A stretch of DNA of 64,000 nucleotides. Origin: Arthrinium phaeospermum (taxonomy: Eukaryota; Ascomycota; Sordariomycetes; Amphisphaeriales; Apiosporaceae). This document shows positions 12,401 to 23,444 of this stretch, one piece after another (position 1 is the first letter of the stretch; each line of letters opens with the position of its first letter). Position numbers and translations under genes: made by a program. The notes beneath the pieces are model-generated. The model searched no databases, had not been told where the DNA came from, and saw only the letters and a list, made by a program, of their open reading frames with translations. The stretch lies in assembly GCA_006503535.1 (NCBI GenBank), contig QYRS01000003.1, positions 2,480,001 through 2,544,000 on the forward strand, read 5' to 3'.

Positions 12401-15349
12401 GCCAGCGTTGAGCGGATGAGCAACAAGCCTGTCGATCTGACAGCCAATGACGAGATCCTTGACGCCTTGAAGAGCGGACTCGATGGTGTGAAGCAGGACA
12501 TCATCCTTCTCCGGGAAGAGCAGCACCCGAATGACAGGGCCGTCGCCACAGTAGGCGATGCCAGCAATGCCATGGTTCCTGTTTCTGTAGATGCTCTCAA
12601 GCAAGACGATATTAAGAATCTTGAAGTCATGCTTACCCAACTACGGAGCAAGGTGGAAACCCTGGAGCCTGCAGCACCGACGGAGAGCCTCTCCAAGCAA
12701 GATATAGCCGAGATGGAGGATATGATTCGCAATGTGCAGCAATCCGTCGTTGGAATAACCGAGAAGCAGGCACCTGAGAGCTTGTCCAAGGACGACTTGG
12801 CACATATGGAGAAACTCCTTCACAGCCTTGAAGAAACGGTCATGACTGGGAGGAAGAGGGACCCTGACAACCCTGATGACACAGGAATCCCCATCAACAT
12901 CGACGACCCAGCATCGAAGGAAGATGTGCTGGCTATCGAAACTATTCTGCGCAACACCAAGGATCGAATCGAGGACCTCGTAGACGGCGAGCAGGCTGTC
13001 AGAAAGGACCACATCGACAACATCGAAACCCTGGTTCTCGAGACCAAAGAAGCGTGTGGCTCCATCACCGGCCAATTGGAGCTGATGTCTAAAAAAGAGG
13101 ACATCGCGGCTGTGGAGTTACTGGTCACTCAACTCACGGCTGGCCTCGACGAGATGAAGGAGCGCGCCGAAAAGTCTCTCGAAGACCCCGAGAAAGTAAC
13201 CAAGACGGACGTCAACGCCATTGAAGCCGTCTGCTATGACGTCAAGACCATAATAGAGCAGATGGTGAAGTCAGACCTTGCCGCATTGCCGACCAAGGAG
13301 GATTTGAAGCCCCTTGTGGACGTCACCAACGAAGTCAAAACCGTCCTGGACGCTCAGGTAGAGGCCAACGCCAACGCCTTCGAAGAACGTCAGGCCGAGA
13401 TCGTTGGTGTCGGCGAGCGTGTGACTGAGGTCAAGACGTTCCTCGAGGAGTTCCAAGGTCTGATGAAGGGGAAGCTCGAGAACGAGGGCAACGGTCTTGA
13501 AGCCTTGCAGAAGCTTCTTGACAGCCTCAGCGAAACGATTGCGTCGAGCACCGTCGCAGCTGATCTAAAGGAGATGCACGAGCTGATGAAGGCGGAGTTT
13601 GAAGAATCCAAGAACGGAGTCGTCGGGGCTAAGCTGGATTCGGATGAGAAGCTTCAGGCCACCAGCGATACTCTGAGCGGCAAGATCGACGAGAAAGTAG
13701 GAGAGCTGATCAGCAAATACGAGGACTTCGAACTTGTCATGGAAGACCGCACAAAGGCCGGGGAGGCTCGAGATGTAGAGCTCGAGGCCGCGGTCGTTGG
13801 GACAAAGGCCATCGCCGACGAGCTGAAGCTACTGGTCGACACTCTTGGCTCAACAGTCACCGACTCTATGGAAAAGATGGAGATGGCTTCCAAGACGGTG
13901 TTCGGCCGAGTGGATGACCTTGTCTCCAAGTCCGAAGAGAATCACACCGACGACAAGAACGAACACTCCCTGACGCGCGACCAGATCCATGCTGCCGTGG
14001 CTGCTGTCGAAGGATTGCAAGGTCAAGTTGTGGAGTATCAGCCTCAGATTCTCGAATCCATCAAAGACGTGCTTCTCATCGTGGGTCAGCACTACGACCA
14101 TGCCAAGACGAGTTCGACAGAGATGCAAAAGCAGATCGAGGATGTCAAGGAGAAGGAAAATCAACTCCTATTGTTACCGCCGCCCGAGAAGTATGACGAT
14201 TCGGAGATGCACTCGAAGCTTGACAAGCTGATCGATCATTCTCACGCTGCCGACAAAGCCTATACCCAGCTTGACACTCTCGACAAGGTACATACGCAAG
14301 TACAGCGGACCGCATCCGACATCTCGAGCTTCTTGGAGGCGCAAACTAAGCGGATAGAAGCCGACCACGAAGACCACGAGAAGCATCTTCAGGAGGCGGA
14401 GAAGAAGGTGCATGAGATGAATATCAATCTCGCGGTGGTACAAGCCGAAAAGGAGCACGTTGAAGCCAATGTGAGCACTTTGCGGTCGGAAGAAGATCAG
14501 CTTCGCGAGAGCATCATGGCACTCAGGACGGAACAGGAACTTCTTCAGCGCCAAAAGACACGGCTGACGGCTGATGTGTCATCTCTCGAGACCGCGATGC
14601 ATATCCGCCGCGAAGAACTTCAAGCTATGGAGACGAGGGCCGAGGGTCTCGAACGCCGGATTCTCGAGGGAGTTCTTGATCATTCGCGTGCACTCCTTCT
14701 GACCAAGGCGGGAACCAAAGGGCGTGATGCCATGTCTCGCAAGCGTGTTCCCGGTGCTAGATCCAGCCTGGCACCAGTCGATGCTGCCACGCTCAATGCC
14801 CAGCCCCAGTCAGCCCACCGCAAGGCCGTAAACATCGCAGTCAATGGCAACCGCCCCAATCCTGCCGGTGCGGCGCGGCGCATCCTCAGCCTCAGCCAGA
14901 TCAACAACAACTTGACATCTGGCGGTATAAAGCGCAGCCAGAGCGTGCGCACTGGCAACGGACCCCTGCGTAAGAGCAGCTGGGGCGGTGGCCTGGGCAA
15001 GAAGTACGGTGACCTGGAAGGCGATAAGGAAAACGAAATCATCGATTCGGTTAGGGAGATCGACGAGCCATCGGACAACGAGGCCGATCCTGACGCCGTC
15101 GACGATGCCGCTAGCGAAGCAACGGCTGAGCCGAACGATGCTGACGAAGCTAGCGGCGCCGAGGATCTCGCTAGTGACTCCGGTACCCTCAGGAGATCCA
15201 GCCTCGGCACCACGGTCGTCACAAGCACCGAGACTGACGGTGGCTATACTGATGACGGTTACACGGAGAGCATCGCCGATACGGATTCGATAGCGGACTC
15301 GTCGGTAGTAGGAAGCGAGAGCAATGGGCTGGTAGTGTACGCAGCTTAA
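9408..15349 (+). CDS. Giant coiled-coil protein with two families of degenerate helical repeats
   Basis: Two exons, 9408-9517 and 9610-15349, with a 92-nt intron (GTATGT...CGCAG) and 1949 residues. The intron is supported because it joins a charged N-terminus starting MPPVERDAP to the long frame in phase. Residues 1-~270 are Ser/Pro-rich and probably disordered. From ~660 to ~1000 a ~28-residue unit recurs, with core DEILEAVREGLEEF (for example near 687, 712, 739, 767 and later divergent copies). From ~1030 to ~1280 a second unit of ~35-40 residues recurs, with core SK(D/E)DIAxxExLL. Residues ~1625-1735 form a classical heptad coiled coil, and the last 200 are low-complexity with basic then acidic patches. 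There is no P-loop, kinase or other catalytic motif. I do not recognise the gene; a scaffold or tethering role is possible but only inferred from architecture. Confidence 0.85.
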
Positions 15350-15971
15350 GCTGTAGGGGGAATGTGTACGGATTGATGATGATAGAACGAGGGACGAAGG
15401 AGGAAATGTCGCTAATGTCTTGAGGATGAAGGGAAGGGGTAAGGCAGGCGACACCACATGTTGTCTGTCGTACCTCACAGGTTGGTTTGGTTCGGGTTTC
15501 TTTGTAGATACACACTTTACGCGTTTCGTTGTTTTTATTGTACAGGTCTAGGGGCAACGGTCTTACGAATCATGATGAGAGTAGTTACTTCGTACTGCAG
15601 ATTCACACATGAAAATATAATTTTGCTACCAGTATCTTCCTCTTCTTACCTCTTGTCAGCTGCTATGTGATGAACCTTACAATCAAGTAATCTTTCGTGA
15701 TGTGAAATGCCCAGACAGTGCTTCCCGAGTACGTATCACGATAAGTTGATCTTAAGCCTGAAAAGGGTACTGAGTCGTGGCGCAGGGGCATGGTAGATCC
15801 TATGTTGTGTTGGGCATTAAGAGCGAGCTGAGATGCAAATAAAGCACAATTTGTGATTTCAGGGGTATATATTGTAGAATACAGATAGGCGACTACCTGA
15901 CCGGGCATTGACTCTGCCTAAGACTCGATTTATATATAACCTTTTCTACGGGTATCCCATTACAGCATAAC
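15350..15971. other. Convergent 3' regions, no gene
   Basis: This 622-bp interval separates the stop of the coiled-coil gene from the stop of the leftward seryl-tRNA synthetase gene. It is AT-richer than the coding sequence on either side, as expected for two converging 3' untranslated regions. No supported ORF or repeat is seen. Confidence 0.5.
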
Positions 15972-17522
15972 TTATTTAATCCTGTGCTTCATGCCAATGA
16001 CCTCGGTCCCCATGAGCTCCCACAGGCACTCGGGCAGCTTGACGTGCATTTCGTTCTCGTCCCAGCCGTTCTCGAGGATGGCGGCGAGGACGCGGGGCAC
16101 GGCCAGGGCGGTGCCGTTGACGGTCCAGGGGAAGGTCATCTTGCCGCCCGTCTTGAGACGGGTGGCGAGGCGGCGGGTCTGGTAGTCGGTGCAGATGCTG
16201 GCGCTGGTGACCTCGCCCCAGCCGTCGTTCTTCTGGCGGCGCGAGGGGAAGAAGGCCTCGATGTCGCACTTGCGGGCGGCCGAGGCGCCGAGGTCGGCCG
16301 AGGGCATCTCGAGGACGCGGCAGTGCAGGCCGAGCATCTCGAGGATCTCGGTCTGGATGTCGACGATCTCGTCAAAGAGCTCGGCCGTGGCCGAGGCGTT
16401 GGGCTCGGTCCAGGCGAACAGCTCGACCTTGTTGAACTCGTGAACGCGGTAGAGGCCCTTGGTGTCGACGCCGCGGGCGCCGGCCTCGGCGCGGTAGCAG
16501 CGCGAGAGGGCGACGCGCTTCAGGGGCAGCTCCGCCTCCTCGAGCAGGGTGTCGGCCTTCATGCCGGCGAGGGGTATCTCGGCCGTGCCCGCCAGCACGA
16601 GCTCGGGCTTGCCCCGGTCGCGGTCCGCGGCCGACTGCGCCAGGTTGTAGATCTGGGTCTCGCCGTGCTGGTCGCGGGGCTGGAAGCCGCAGGCCGCGGC
16701 GATGTGGCCGTACACGATGCTGGGCGGCGTCACCTGCTGCCAGCCGTGCTGCGTCGCCACCGCCAGCGCGAACTGGATCAGGGCCTGCTCGAGCCGCGCC
16801 CCCTGGTCCAAGAGGTAGTACCAGCCCCAGCCGGTGGACGTGGCGGCGCCCGCAAAGTCCAGGAGGCCCAGCTCGGAGCCGATGTGGACGTGGGAGCGCC
16901 AGACCCGGTCCGACTCGGACGGCACCGGCTCCGGGTGGTCGTTGATGTAGGACAGAACCAGGGCCTCGTCACCGCGGGGCGTGGAGTCGCTCGTGAGGTT
17001 GGGGATGGCAAGGGCCATGTCCTCAATCTCGCTGGTGAGGCGGTCCTCGGTCTGCTCAATGGTCGAGAGTTTCTCCTTCAGCTGTTTTGCCTCGGCCAGC
17101 AGCTCCTCCTTGGACATGCTTCTCAGGCGGTCGGTGGCCGGGTCCTCATCACCCGTCGTCGAGGCCGAGTTGGCAATCTGTTTGCGCAGCAGGTTGCTGC
17201 GCTCGCGCAAGTGGCGGGCGTCCCTCTGTTGCTCCTGCCATTGCTGGTGCAGGATGTTGATCTGCGCCGGGTATGCGCTCTGGGATTTGTAGTTGCGCTC
17301 GAGGCAATTTTGCTCGTAGAGGGTCGGGTTCTGGCGGATATGCTTGATGTCGATGCTCGGCCGGGGGGCGGTGGTCGGCCGACTAGAAGCGGGCTCTGCT
17401 GCTGTCGTCAGGCTGGAATTGATGGGGTTGGCACGGCGTTGGGCCGATGCATGGAAGAGGCGCGTTTGCGAAGGGCGAAAGCGACACCGCATGCAGACGA
17501 AAGAGGTCTGAGGCGGTCGCAT
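15972..17522 (-). CDS. DIA4: Mitochondrial seryl-tRNA synthetase
   Basis: Single exon, 516 residues, starting at the ATG at 17522. The open frame extends upstream to a TTG, but the first ATG gives MRPPQTSFVC followed by a basic segment ending RLFHASAQRR, a good mitochondrial presequence. Residues ~57-175 form the helical arm that binds the long variable arm of tRNA-Ser. The class II catalytic core follows: TAEIPLAG (~313-320), motif 2 RCYRAEAGARGVDTKGLYR with FNKVELF (~341-369), and motif 3 near the C-terminus (NGTALAVPR). It charges mitochondrial tRNA-Ser. The presequence and the divergence from the cytosolic Ses1 type point to the organellar enzyme. The catalytic half is GC-rich with strongly biased third positions, which creates a long meaningless antisense frame. 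It is tail-to-tail with the coiled-coil gene. Confidence 0.93.
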   Translation of the reverse strand: MRPPQTSFVCMRCRFRPSQTRLFHASAQRRANPINSSLTTAAEPASSRPTTAPRPSIDIKHIRQNPTLYEQNCLERNYKSQSAYPAQINILHQQWQEQQRDARHLRERSNLLRKQIANSASTTGDEDPATDRLRSMSKEELLAEAKQLKEKLSTIEQTEDRLTSEIEDMALAIPNLTSDSTPRGDEALVLSYINDHPEPVPSESDRVWRSHVHIGSELGLLDFAGAATSTGWGWYYLLDQGARLEQALIQFALAVATQHGWQQVTPPSIVYGHIAAACGFQPRDQHGETQIYNLAQSAADRDRGKPELVLAGTAEIPLAGMKADTLLEEAELPLKRVALSRCYRAEAGARGVDTKGLYRVHEFNKVELFAWTEPNASATAELFDEIVDIQTEILEMLGLHCRVLEMPSADLGASAARKCDIEAFFPSRRQKNDGWGEVTSASICTDYQTRRLATRLKTGGKMTFPWTVNGTALAVPRVLAAILENGWDENEMHVKLPECLWELMGTEVIGMKHRIK

Positions 17523-17954
17523 TCTCAATACAGATATGGCGGCAATTGCTGGAGACTGCAAGGAGATCAGGTCAGTCTCTGCTTCTTTATCTTCTTATAA
17601 GGTTGGTTAAAGTTGAGACGAAGTTGCAAGCTGCGGCGGCGTCTTCATGTTCCAGCTGCCCGAAATTTTGAGATCGCCGGAAGCTCAAGAAGTACTTTCT
17701 TTCCACACACCCAGCTGGAGCTCTCCCCGCATTTTGGCAATTGACCGGGGTAGCGCTGCTTAGCCGTCCAGCCGGGAGTGGCATGTCTGATAAATTGGTC
17801 ACCAGTCACCAAACATCGTGCCATTCTCTGTCCATTTATGCTTTTCATTACGCTGCTGCTTCGAGTTAACCGAGGGTATCGTCGTACACATTGCATCAGT
17901 TCTACGAGTGCATGCAGTCCTACACTTTTAGCATTATGTCCTGCCAATGCCAGG
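17523..17954. other. Intergenic, between two leftward genes
   Basis: 432 bp hold the seryl-tRNA synthetase promoter and the 3' end of the Arp10-like gene. An acceptor-like CTTGCAG sits just upstream of the synthetase ATG, so a 5' leader intron is possible, but I could not place its donor with confidence. No consensus CPC1/Gcn4 site (TGACTCA) was seen. Confidence 0.35.
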
Positions 17955-19691
17955 CTACACAGTCCCCCAGACCCCCAGCGTCCAGCTGGTTGCTTGGTTG
18001 CCCTGACCCCTAATAAGGCCACCAGCTCCCATGCTGGTCCGCTGTTGCTTCTGCTGCGCCTGCACGTCCACCTCGCTCGGCCGACTGGCCCCATTGACGC
18101 CCTGCTGAAGCCATATGTCTCGTTCAAGTACAGCCAGCGCTGGCACTTTAAGTTGCGTTGCCATACTCGCGCCACACCATGGTCCCAGCGAGTCAATCGC
18201 ACGCAACGCACCCTGCACCGGTGCTCTGTAGTTCTTGTCCTGTCTGATGTGTTCTTCGACTTCATCCACATCCACCGGGGCATGTGCCGGGTCCAAAGGC
18301 ACCGCCTCCTCTCCAGAAGAGCCGGATGTGTCAGTTTGTTGTATGGTGGGTATTGGCCCTTCATTGGTTTGTCTGCCTGGGTTACGTTTGAGCTTGGGGT
18401 TGTTCCTGTACGCGTCGGCGCCCTTGCCTTGGATCGGATCCCACCCTTTTTCCTGGGCCAGGAGGGAAACCTCGTCAAAGATGCGGCCGCGAAGCCCAAT
18501 GATGTTGGAGCACCCGCCGCCGAAGATGATGCGCGACATACACATTGCCCTCACATCCAAAGGCAACTGGAGCAGAGCGCGGTATATCAGCAAGTGGAGT
18601 GGAAGTTCATGGTCGTCGAAGCATGCTGGCGCATATCGAGTCTCGAAGAAGGCGGTTTCGCATGGTTCGGCCAATTGTGAAAAGGGAACCTCTATAGTCT
18701 TGCTAGGCTTGCACGAAGAAAGGTGGATCGAAATAGGTGTAGAATCCTCGGCAGGATCTACAGGGTCAGATTCGTCGGCCTCATGAAGAGTAGGCAGTCC
18801 TTCGGTGTCGCCCTGTTTCGGGGTTTTCTCCGACTTCTTGCACCAAAGCATGCGCGTAGCGATTTCCTCACACTCTTCAAAGCTGATGATGTCCTTTGGT
18901 GAAGACTCTCCCTCTTGTTGTTGTTGTGATTCAGGGGTTCGACCTTGGACGGCATTCACCAAGAAGCTCCGGGTCTCCTCTAGCAGCTTCTTGCCGGCTC
19001 TGACAGTACGCCATGTCTGTACTTCGCGAAACTCGTAGACTGCAGTGACTATTGTCTCGTTCCAGCCAATGTCCACCACCAATCCAGATCGCACACCAGC
19101 CGCAAAAGCGGCCATGACCGGTGACGAGAGCAGAGATATGGTGGGGATCTGAAAGTTGCGGAAGAGCGTGCTGAGACTGGACGACAGGAGAGGGAGCGGG
19201 ACAGCAGGCGGCAGCACCAGCGATATCCGGCGCGGCTTCGAATCGATCAGGAGATAGCGGGTGAAGGCATCTCGCAAAACACGCTCGAGCCTGTCGCCCA
19301 CGAGACCCAAGTCTTGCCCTCTCACGTCGAGCTGCCAAAGCTCGTGGTCGCTTCCCCAGGCCTTGCCGGCTGTTCTCTTTCTCCAGTCATCCTCGTAACC
19401 AGGTTCCCAGGCTCGGTAGTCGCCGGCTCGTTTGTCGTGCTCGGCGTCGAAGGCCACGATCCGTTTGGGCGTAGAGTCGCCAGCAAAGCCCACACGCACT
19501 TTGCGACAACCCAATTCGATGATGATGATTTCTTCCTCGGCGCGGGCACTAGAGGGCGACCCGAATACCGAGGTGGATAGTGGTCGTAGTGGGGTGTGAG
19601 GAGCGCCAGAGATAGACTCTCTGCCACCGGAGCGAATGTTAGACACGGACCGGTGGGCAAGAGTCGGTCTTGCATCGGCGTCGGAAGCCAT
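17955..19691 (-). CDS. arp10: Actin-related protein, Arp10-like (dynactin pointed-end complex)
   Basis: Single exon, 578 residues, ATG at 19691. The actin fold is recognisable: phosphate-1 loop region IIIIELGCRKVRVGFAGD after a ~50-residue disordered leader, a VVDIGWNET phosphate-2 strand, and an IIFGGGCSNIIGL adenosine-binding strand. Between and after these are acidic or low-complexity insertions (for example EGLPTLHEADESDPVDPAED). The divergence from actin, the size and the N-terminal layout fit the Arp10/Arp11 group that caps the pointed end of the dynactin filament with p62, p25 and p27 in filamentous fungi. That would place it in dynein-driven nuclear and vesicle transport along microtubules. 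A different divergent Arp cannot be excluded. It is head-to-head with the Yen1-like gene, with 467 bp between start codons. Confidence 0.65.
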   Translation of the reverse strand: MASDADARPTLAHRSVSNIRSGGRESISGAPHTPLRPLSTSVFGSPSSARAEEEIIIIELGCRKVRVGFAGDSTPKRIVAFDAEHDKRAGDYRAWEPGYEDDWRKRTAGKAWGSDHELWQLDVRGQDLGLVGDRLERVLRDAFTRYLLIDSKPRRISLVLPPAVPLPLLSSSLSTLFRNFQIPTISLLSSPVMAAFAAGVRSGLVVDIGWNETIVTAVYEFREVQTWRTVRAGKKLLEETRSFLVNAVQGRTPESQQQQEGESSPKDIISFEECEEIATRMLWCKKSEKTPKQGDTEGLPTLHEADESDPVDPAEDSTPISIHLSSCKPSKTIEVPFSQLAEPCETAFFETRYAPACFDDHELPLHLLIYRALLQLPLDVRAMCMSRIIFGGGCSNIIGLRGRIFDEVSLLAQEKGWDPIQGKGADAYRNNPKLKRNPGRQTNEGPIPTIQQTDTSGSSGEEAVPLDPAHAPVDVDEVEEHIRQDKNYRAPVQGALRAIDSLGPWCGASMATQLKVPALAVLERDIWLQQGVNGASRPSEVDVQAQQKQQRTSMGAGGLIRGQGNQATSWTLGVWGTV

Positions 19692-20158
19692 GATGATGGT
19701 TGTGTTGGATTGTGTCAGCCGGGTGGGTAGCTGGTCGTGTTGGCCTCACGTAGCGGGCATGACTGACTACATGCGGCTACTAATAGTTACACATCAGGGA
19801 ATGAGTATGCAAACGCGCCGCGACAGGGCAATGCGCGGATGGGTTGGATGGAGCTTGGGGATTAATTGAAGGTGAGTGGGTGTTGCTCCAACTGACAGGG
19901 TCTATGTACCTCTGCTGCAGCTTAGTTCCCCCCGCCAACCTACAAGGGCAAAAGTCAATAATCACTGTCCCAATCCGACCATCCATCAATTGATGACCTC
20001 AGTCAGGCGTTTGAAACGAGCCGCAACGCTAGGAATCGATGAATTATCCACATACAACCTAACCTTAGTAAATGAATAGCAACATCCAACATAGGACTTG
20101 AGCCGACTTGTCCGATTAGTAGCAGGCTGATGGGCAGAGCATCAGCTGGCTGATCAAG
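19692..20158. other. Divergent promoter region of arp10 and YEN1
   Basis: 467 bp lie between two diverging start codons. I see no ORF or obvious binding-site array. It must hold the promoters of both flanking genes. Confidence 0.45.
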
Positions 20159-22852
20159 ATGGGTATCAAGGGGTGAGTTCACACAAGCTGCGATACAACT
20201 TTGGCCGCGCCGTCTCTAACATGCATCGCCCTTTTGTTCAGGATCTACAAGGAGATAGGCACTGGCGAGCGGATTTCGCTCACAAAGCTTGCCGTCGATC
20301 AGCTGGAGAAAACAGGCCGGCCACTAAGGCTAGCTATTGACATCTCCATTTGGCAGTTTCAAGTCCAGGCCGCGCGAGGTGGTTCCAACCCGGCAGTCCG
20401 TACCTTGTTCTACCGCCTCCTGCGTCTTCTCAGCCTCTCCATCCACCCCATCTTCGTCTTCGATGGACCCAACAAGCCCGCCTTCAAGCGCAACAAGCGG
20501 TCCGGTCGGGGAGATGGCGTGGCAACCGCCATGGCCAAGCGCCTCATCCGCCTGTTTGGCTACCAGATTCACGATGCACCCGGAGAGGCCGAGGCCGAAT
20601 GCGCCCTGTTACAGCTACGCGGGATCGTGGACGCGGTGCTGAGCGAGGATGTCGACACCATCATGTTCGGCTGCACCAAGACCTGGAGGAATTGGAGCGC
20701 CGAGGGAACCAAAGGCAGCAAAACCCCCACCCACGTGTCCGTTTACGACACCCATCTGCTCCGACAGGGAGAATCGGGCCTGGACCGCGAGGGGATGGTG
20801 CTAGTGGCTCTGATGAGCGGTGGCGATTACATACCCGAGGGTATACCGGGGGCGGGGGTCAAGTTGGCGTGCGAGGCGGCCAGGGCCGGCTTTGGGAAGT
20901 CTCTCTGCCTCTTGAAGAGGTCCGACTCGGCCAAGCTCGCCGAATGGAGGGACGAACTTATCCATCAGCTGCGTACCAACGAGAGCAAATTCTTCCGCAC
21001 GAAGCACAAGGCCCTCACGGTCCCCGAGGATTTCCCTAATATGGAAGTCCTCAGGTACTATACGCATCCCGTCGTATCCCCGTCAGCCAAGCTTGACCAA
21101 CTACAGTCCCAGAAATGGGGCCGCTCCCTTAATGTGCTGGAGTTACGAGAATTCGTAGCCGAGACGTTCGACTGGACCTTCAGGGCTGGGGCCATCAAGT
21201 TCATCCGTGTCCTCGCACCTGGCTTGCTTACTCGGAAGATTATGGATCTTGGCGAGAAACGTGAAGATCAGTCACTCGATGTCGAAAGCCTGGAAATGGC
21301 GGAAGCGAGTCTGGTCAAATCGATCACGAAGAGTCGCGCTCACTTCAGCACAGATGCTACACCAGAGCTCAGGTTGAACTTTGTCCCGACTGATATTGTG
21401 GGTTACAATTTCGAGGAGGAACCCGAGGAGGAAATCCAGTCTGCTCGGGATGGGCTGGCTTTGAACAGCGACGATGAGTTCGACGCCGTGGCCGATGAGG
21501 ATGGTTCAGAAGGAGTATCGAAACCGAGCAGGAAACCGTACAGCCCAAATGATGTAGACGCTCTTTGGACACCAACGACTGTCGTTAAACTCGGTCTTTC
21601 GATCATGGCCGAGGATTGGGAGGGGGCCCAGAGAGCCAAGGAATCTCGAAAGAAGACGAAGGCGGCACCCAAAACAAAGTCTAAAGCCGCCGGTACGCAA
21701 GCCGGTGCCCTGGACAGATACGTCAGGGTCACCAAAAGCAGCGCATCCATTCAGGTGACAAATATGGAAATACCAGAGAAGCCAGCGTCTACTGTAAGGG
21801 GTCGCAGTCCTCTCGAAAGCCTTCCGTCGCTTGGTACACAAAGAAAACCTTCACCGCCGCCGCCTACCCAGAAACTGGCTAAATCTCAGAACCCGCGGCC
21901 ACAAGCCACCGCCAGCAAGCAGCAGCCTCGGACCAAGAAGAAGGTCCAGGCTCAACCATCTCAACCGGATGCCTGCGTCAACCCCTGGACGATAGCCGGC
22001 TTGCAGCACAGTCCCAAAGCCAGCAGAACTAAGAAGCCCACAGGCTATGTTGCTTCACCTGATGAGGCTATATGCATATCTTCTAGCCCCATTGCTTCAC
22101 CTCCATCGCCTGCTCGCCGTCCCCTGACGCAACAGGCCAGGGCCGCAAAGCTAGATGCTGCGGATCCTAGCACAAGCCTGCACAAGAGGCGGTCTATCTC
22201 TCCATTGAGTCCCTCACCGCCAAGGTCCGGCTTCCCTGAAAGACCGACTAGTCCAAGTTCAAGTCCAAGGCCACGCCAGGACCGGAGGAAGCTTGCCAGG
22301 ACAGAGTCGATGCCGGTCAGCCCTTCCGTGGTCCCTCCCAGTACCCGGAGCTCCACACACCGGCGGGGCGGGCTGGACAGGGTCCAAAGTGATGTGCTGG
22401 CGGATCAGACAGCGCAATCAATAGATTCAGACGACGATGACGACGACGCTCTGCCGCCGCTTAGTAGCTTCTACAGCCGCGCTCGTCAAATTCCGGTCGC
22501 GCCAAGCTCTACATTCTTCGCACCACCACCACCGGTGCCACAGGCGGCGGAGGACCTCACCGTACCACCTACTACATTATCCTTTGACACAGCAACTACA
22601 ACTATAAAAGCCGCAACGAAGCCGTCACGCACCACGACTGCCAGGAGGGAAACGAATAAAACAACCAGTAAGCAGCAGCAGCAAACCAGGTTAAACGACA
22701 GCATCTTTGGTATGCGCACGACAAAGAAGGTGTACAAGCCGCGCAAGAGCAACCCGGGCTACTTCCGGGAGATCGATGCGCCAATGGACGACGAGGCCGA
22801 ACAGGGTCAGGAGTTGAGTTTGATTGACCTGACCAACGAACCTGATGATTAG
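20159..22852 (+). CDS. YEN1: XPG/Rad2-family structure-specific endonuclease, Yen1/GEN1 type
   Basis: Two exons: a 14-nt first exon 20159-20172 (ATG GGT ATC AAG GG) and 20242-22852, 874 residues. The tiny exon restores the family start MGIKGIYKEI, which free-threading Rad2 enzymes need for cleavage. The acidic metal-binding residues are present: D38, D79, E120, E122, D141, D143 and the GGDY aspartate near 209, followed by an H3TH-like segment (IPEGIPGAGVKLACEA). Residues ~430-830 are long, Pro/Ser/Lys-rich and presumably disordered, with acidic runs (DSDDDDDDALPP). The order XPG-N, XPG-I, H3TH plus a long tail with many Ser/Pro sites fits Yen1/GEN1, which cuts Holliday junctions late in mitosis and is controlled in yeast by Cdk phosphorylation of its tail. 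Closely related Rad2 members (Rad27, Exo1, Rad2) have different spacing. Confidence 0.85.
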
Positions 22853-23444
22853 TGCGACTGGATGGAGGATAGGCCTCATGTGTACAACATTGTGCGTGTG
22901 TATTATTTGGTTAGGCGTAAGCGATGTTTGGTTTTGGGTTGGATAGGACATAAGAAATCACGAATACACATGACAGATACCCCTTAACAACCAAGCCTGA
23001 GACATTTAACGTGCGATGTACGGTACGGCATAAGTTGAAATATGAGCTTGTATTACCGAGTGAGGAAGACATACACACGTGGCTCGGTAGTTTTAAGGGC
23101 AATTGCATAAGGTCATTTGATTTTCGAGTAGTAGTAGTAGCATATTTCTGTACTTATATGATGGGTATCCTGCGACAAGAAAGGAAAATAGAAAAAGACA
23201 GCTCATCAAAACGCCAACCATTATATCCCCCTCCCCTCTCTTCCCGCCGTATAGGGGTGTTTTTGGGCGTATAGGTTGATGATGAACAAAATAAACCGCG
23301 ACAACGAGAGTAATTCTTCAGCCACCCCGCCGTTCGTTACACATCATGAAAAGGTCGTCATAGTACATCAGCCAGCATACGGTCATTTTCGTCCTCCACC
23401 CCACTCCGTATGAGCGAATCCGCTCTTTCCCCCCCTTCGACCCA
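22853..23444. other. Convergent 3' regions, no gene
   Basis: 592 bp separate the YEN1 stop from the stop of the leftward BTB gene. I see only short, featureless ORFs and an agtagtagtag run near 23129. Confidence 0.5.

Noticed and set aside
17523..17561. N-terminal extension of the seryl-tRNA synthetase
   Set aside because: The extra frame starts with TTG and follows an acceptor-like site; the ATG at 17522 gives a good mitochondrial presequence.
15984..17600. A 538-codon open frame antisense to the seryl-tRNA synthetase
   Set aside because: The synthetase has unmistakable class II motifs; the antisense product has biased composition and no domain.
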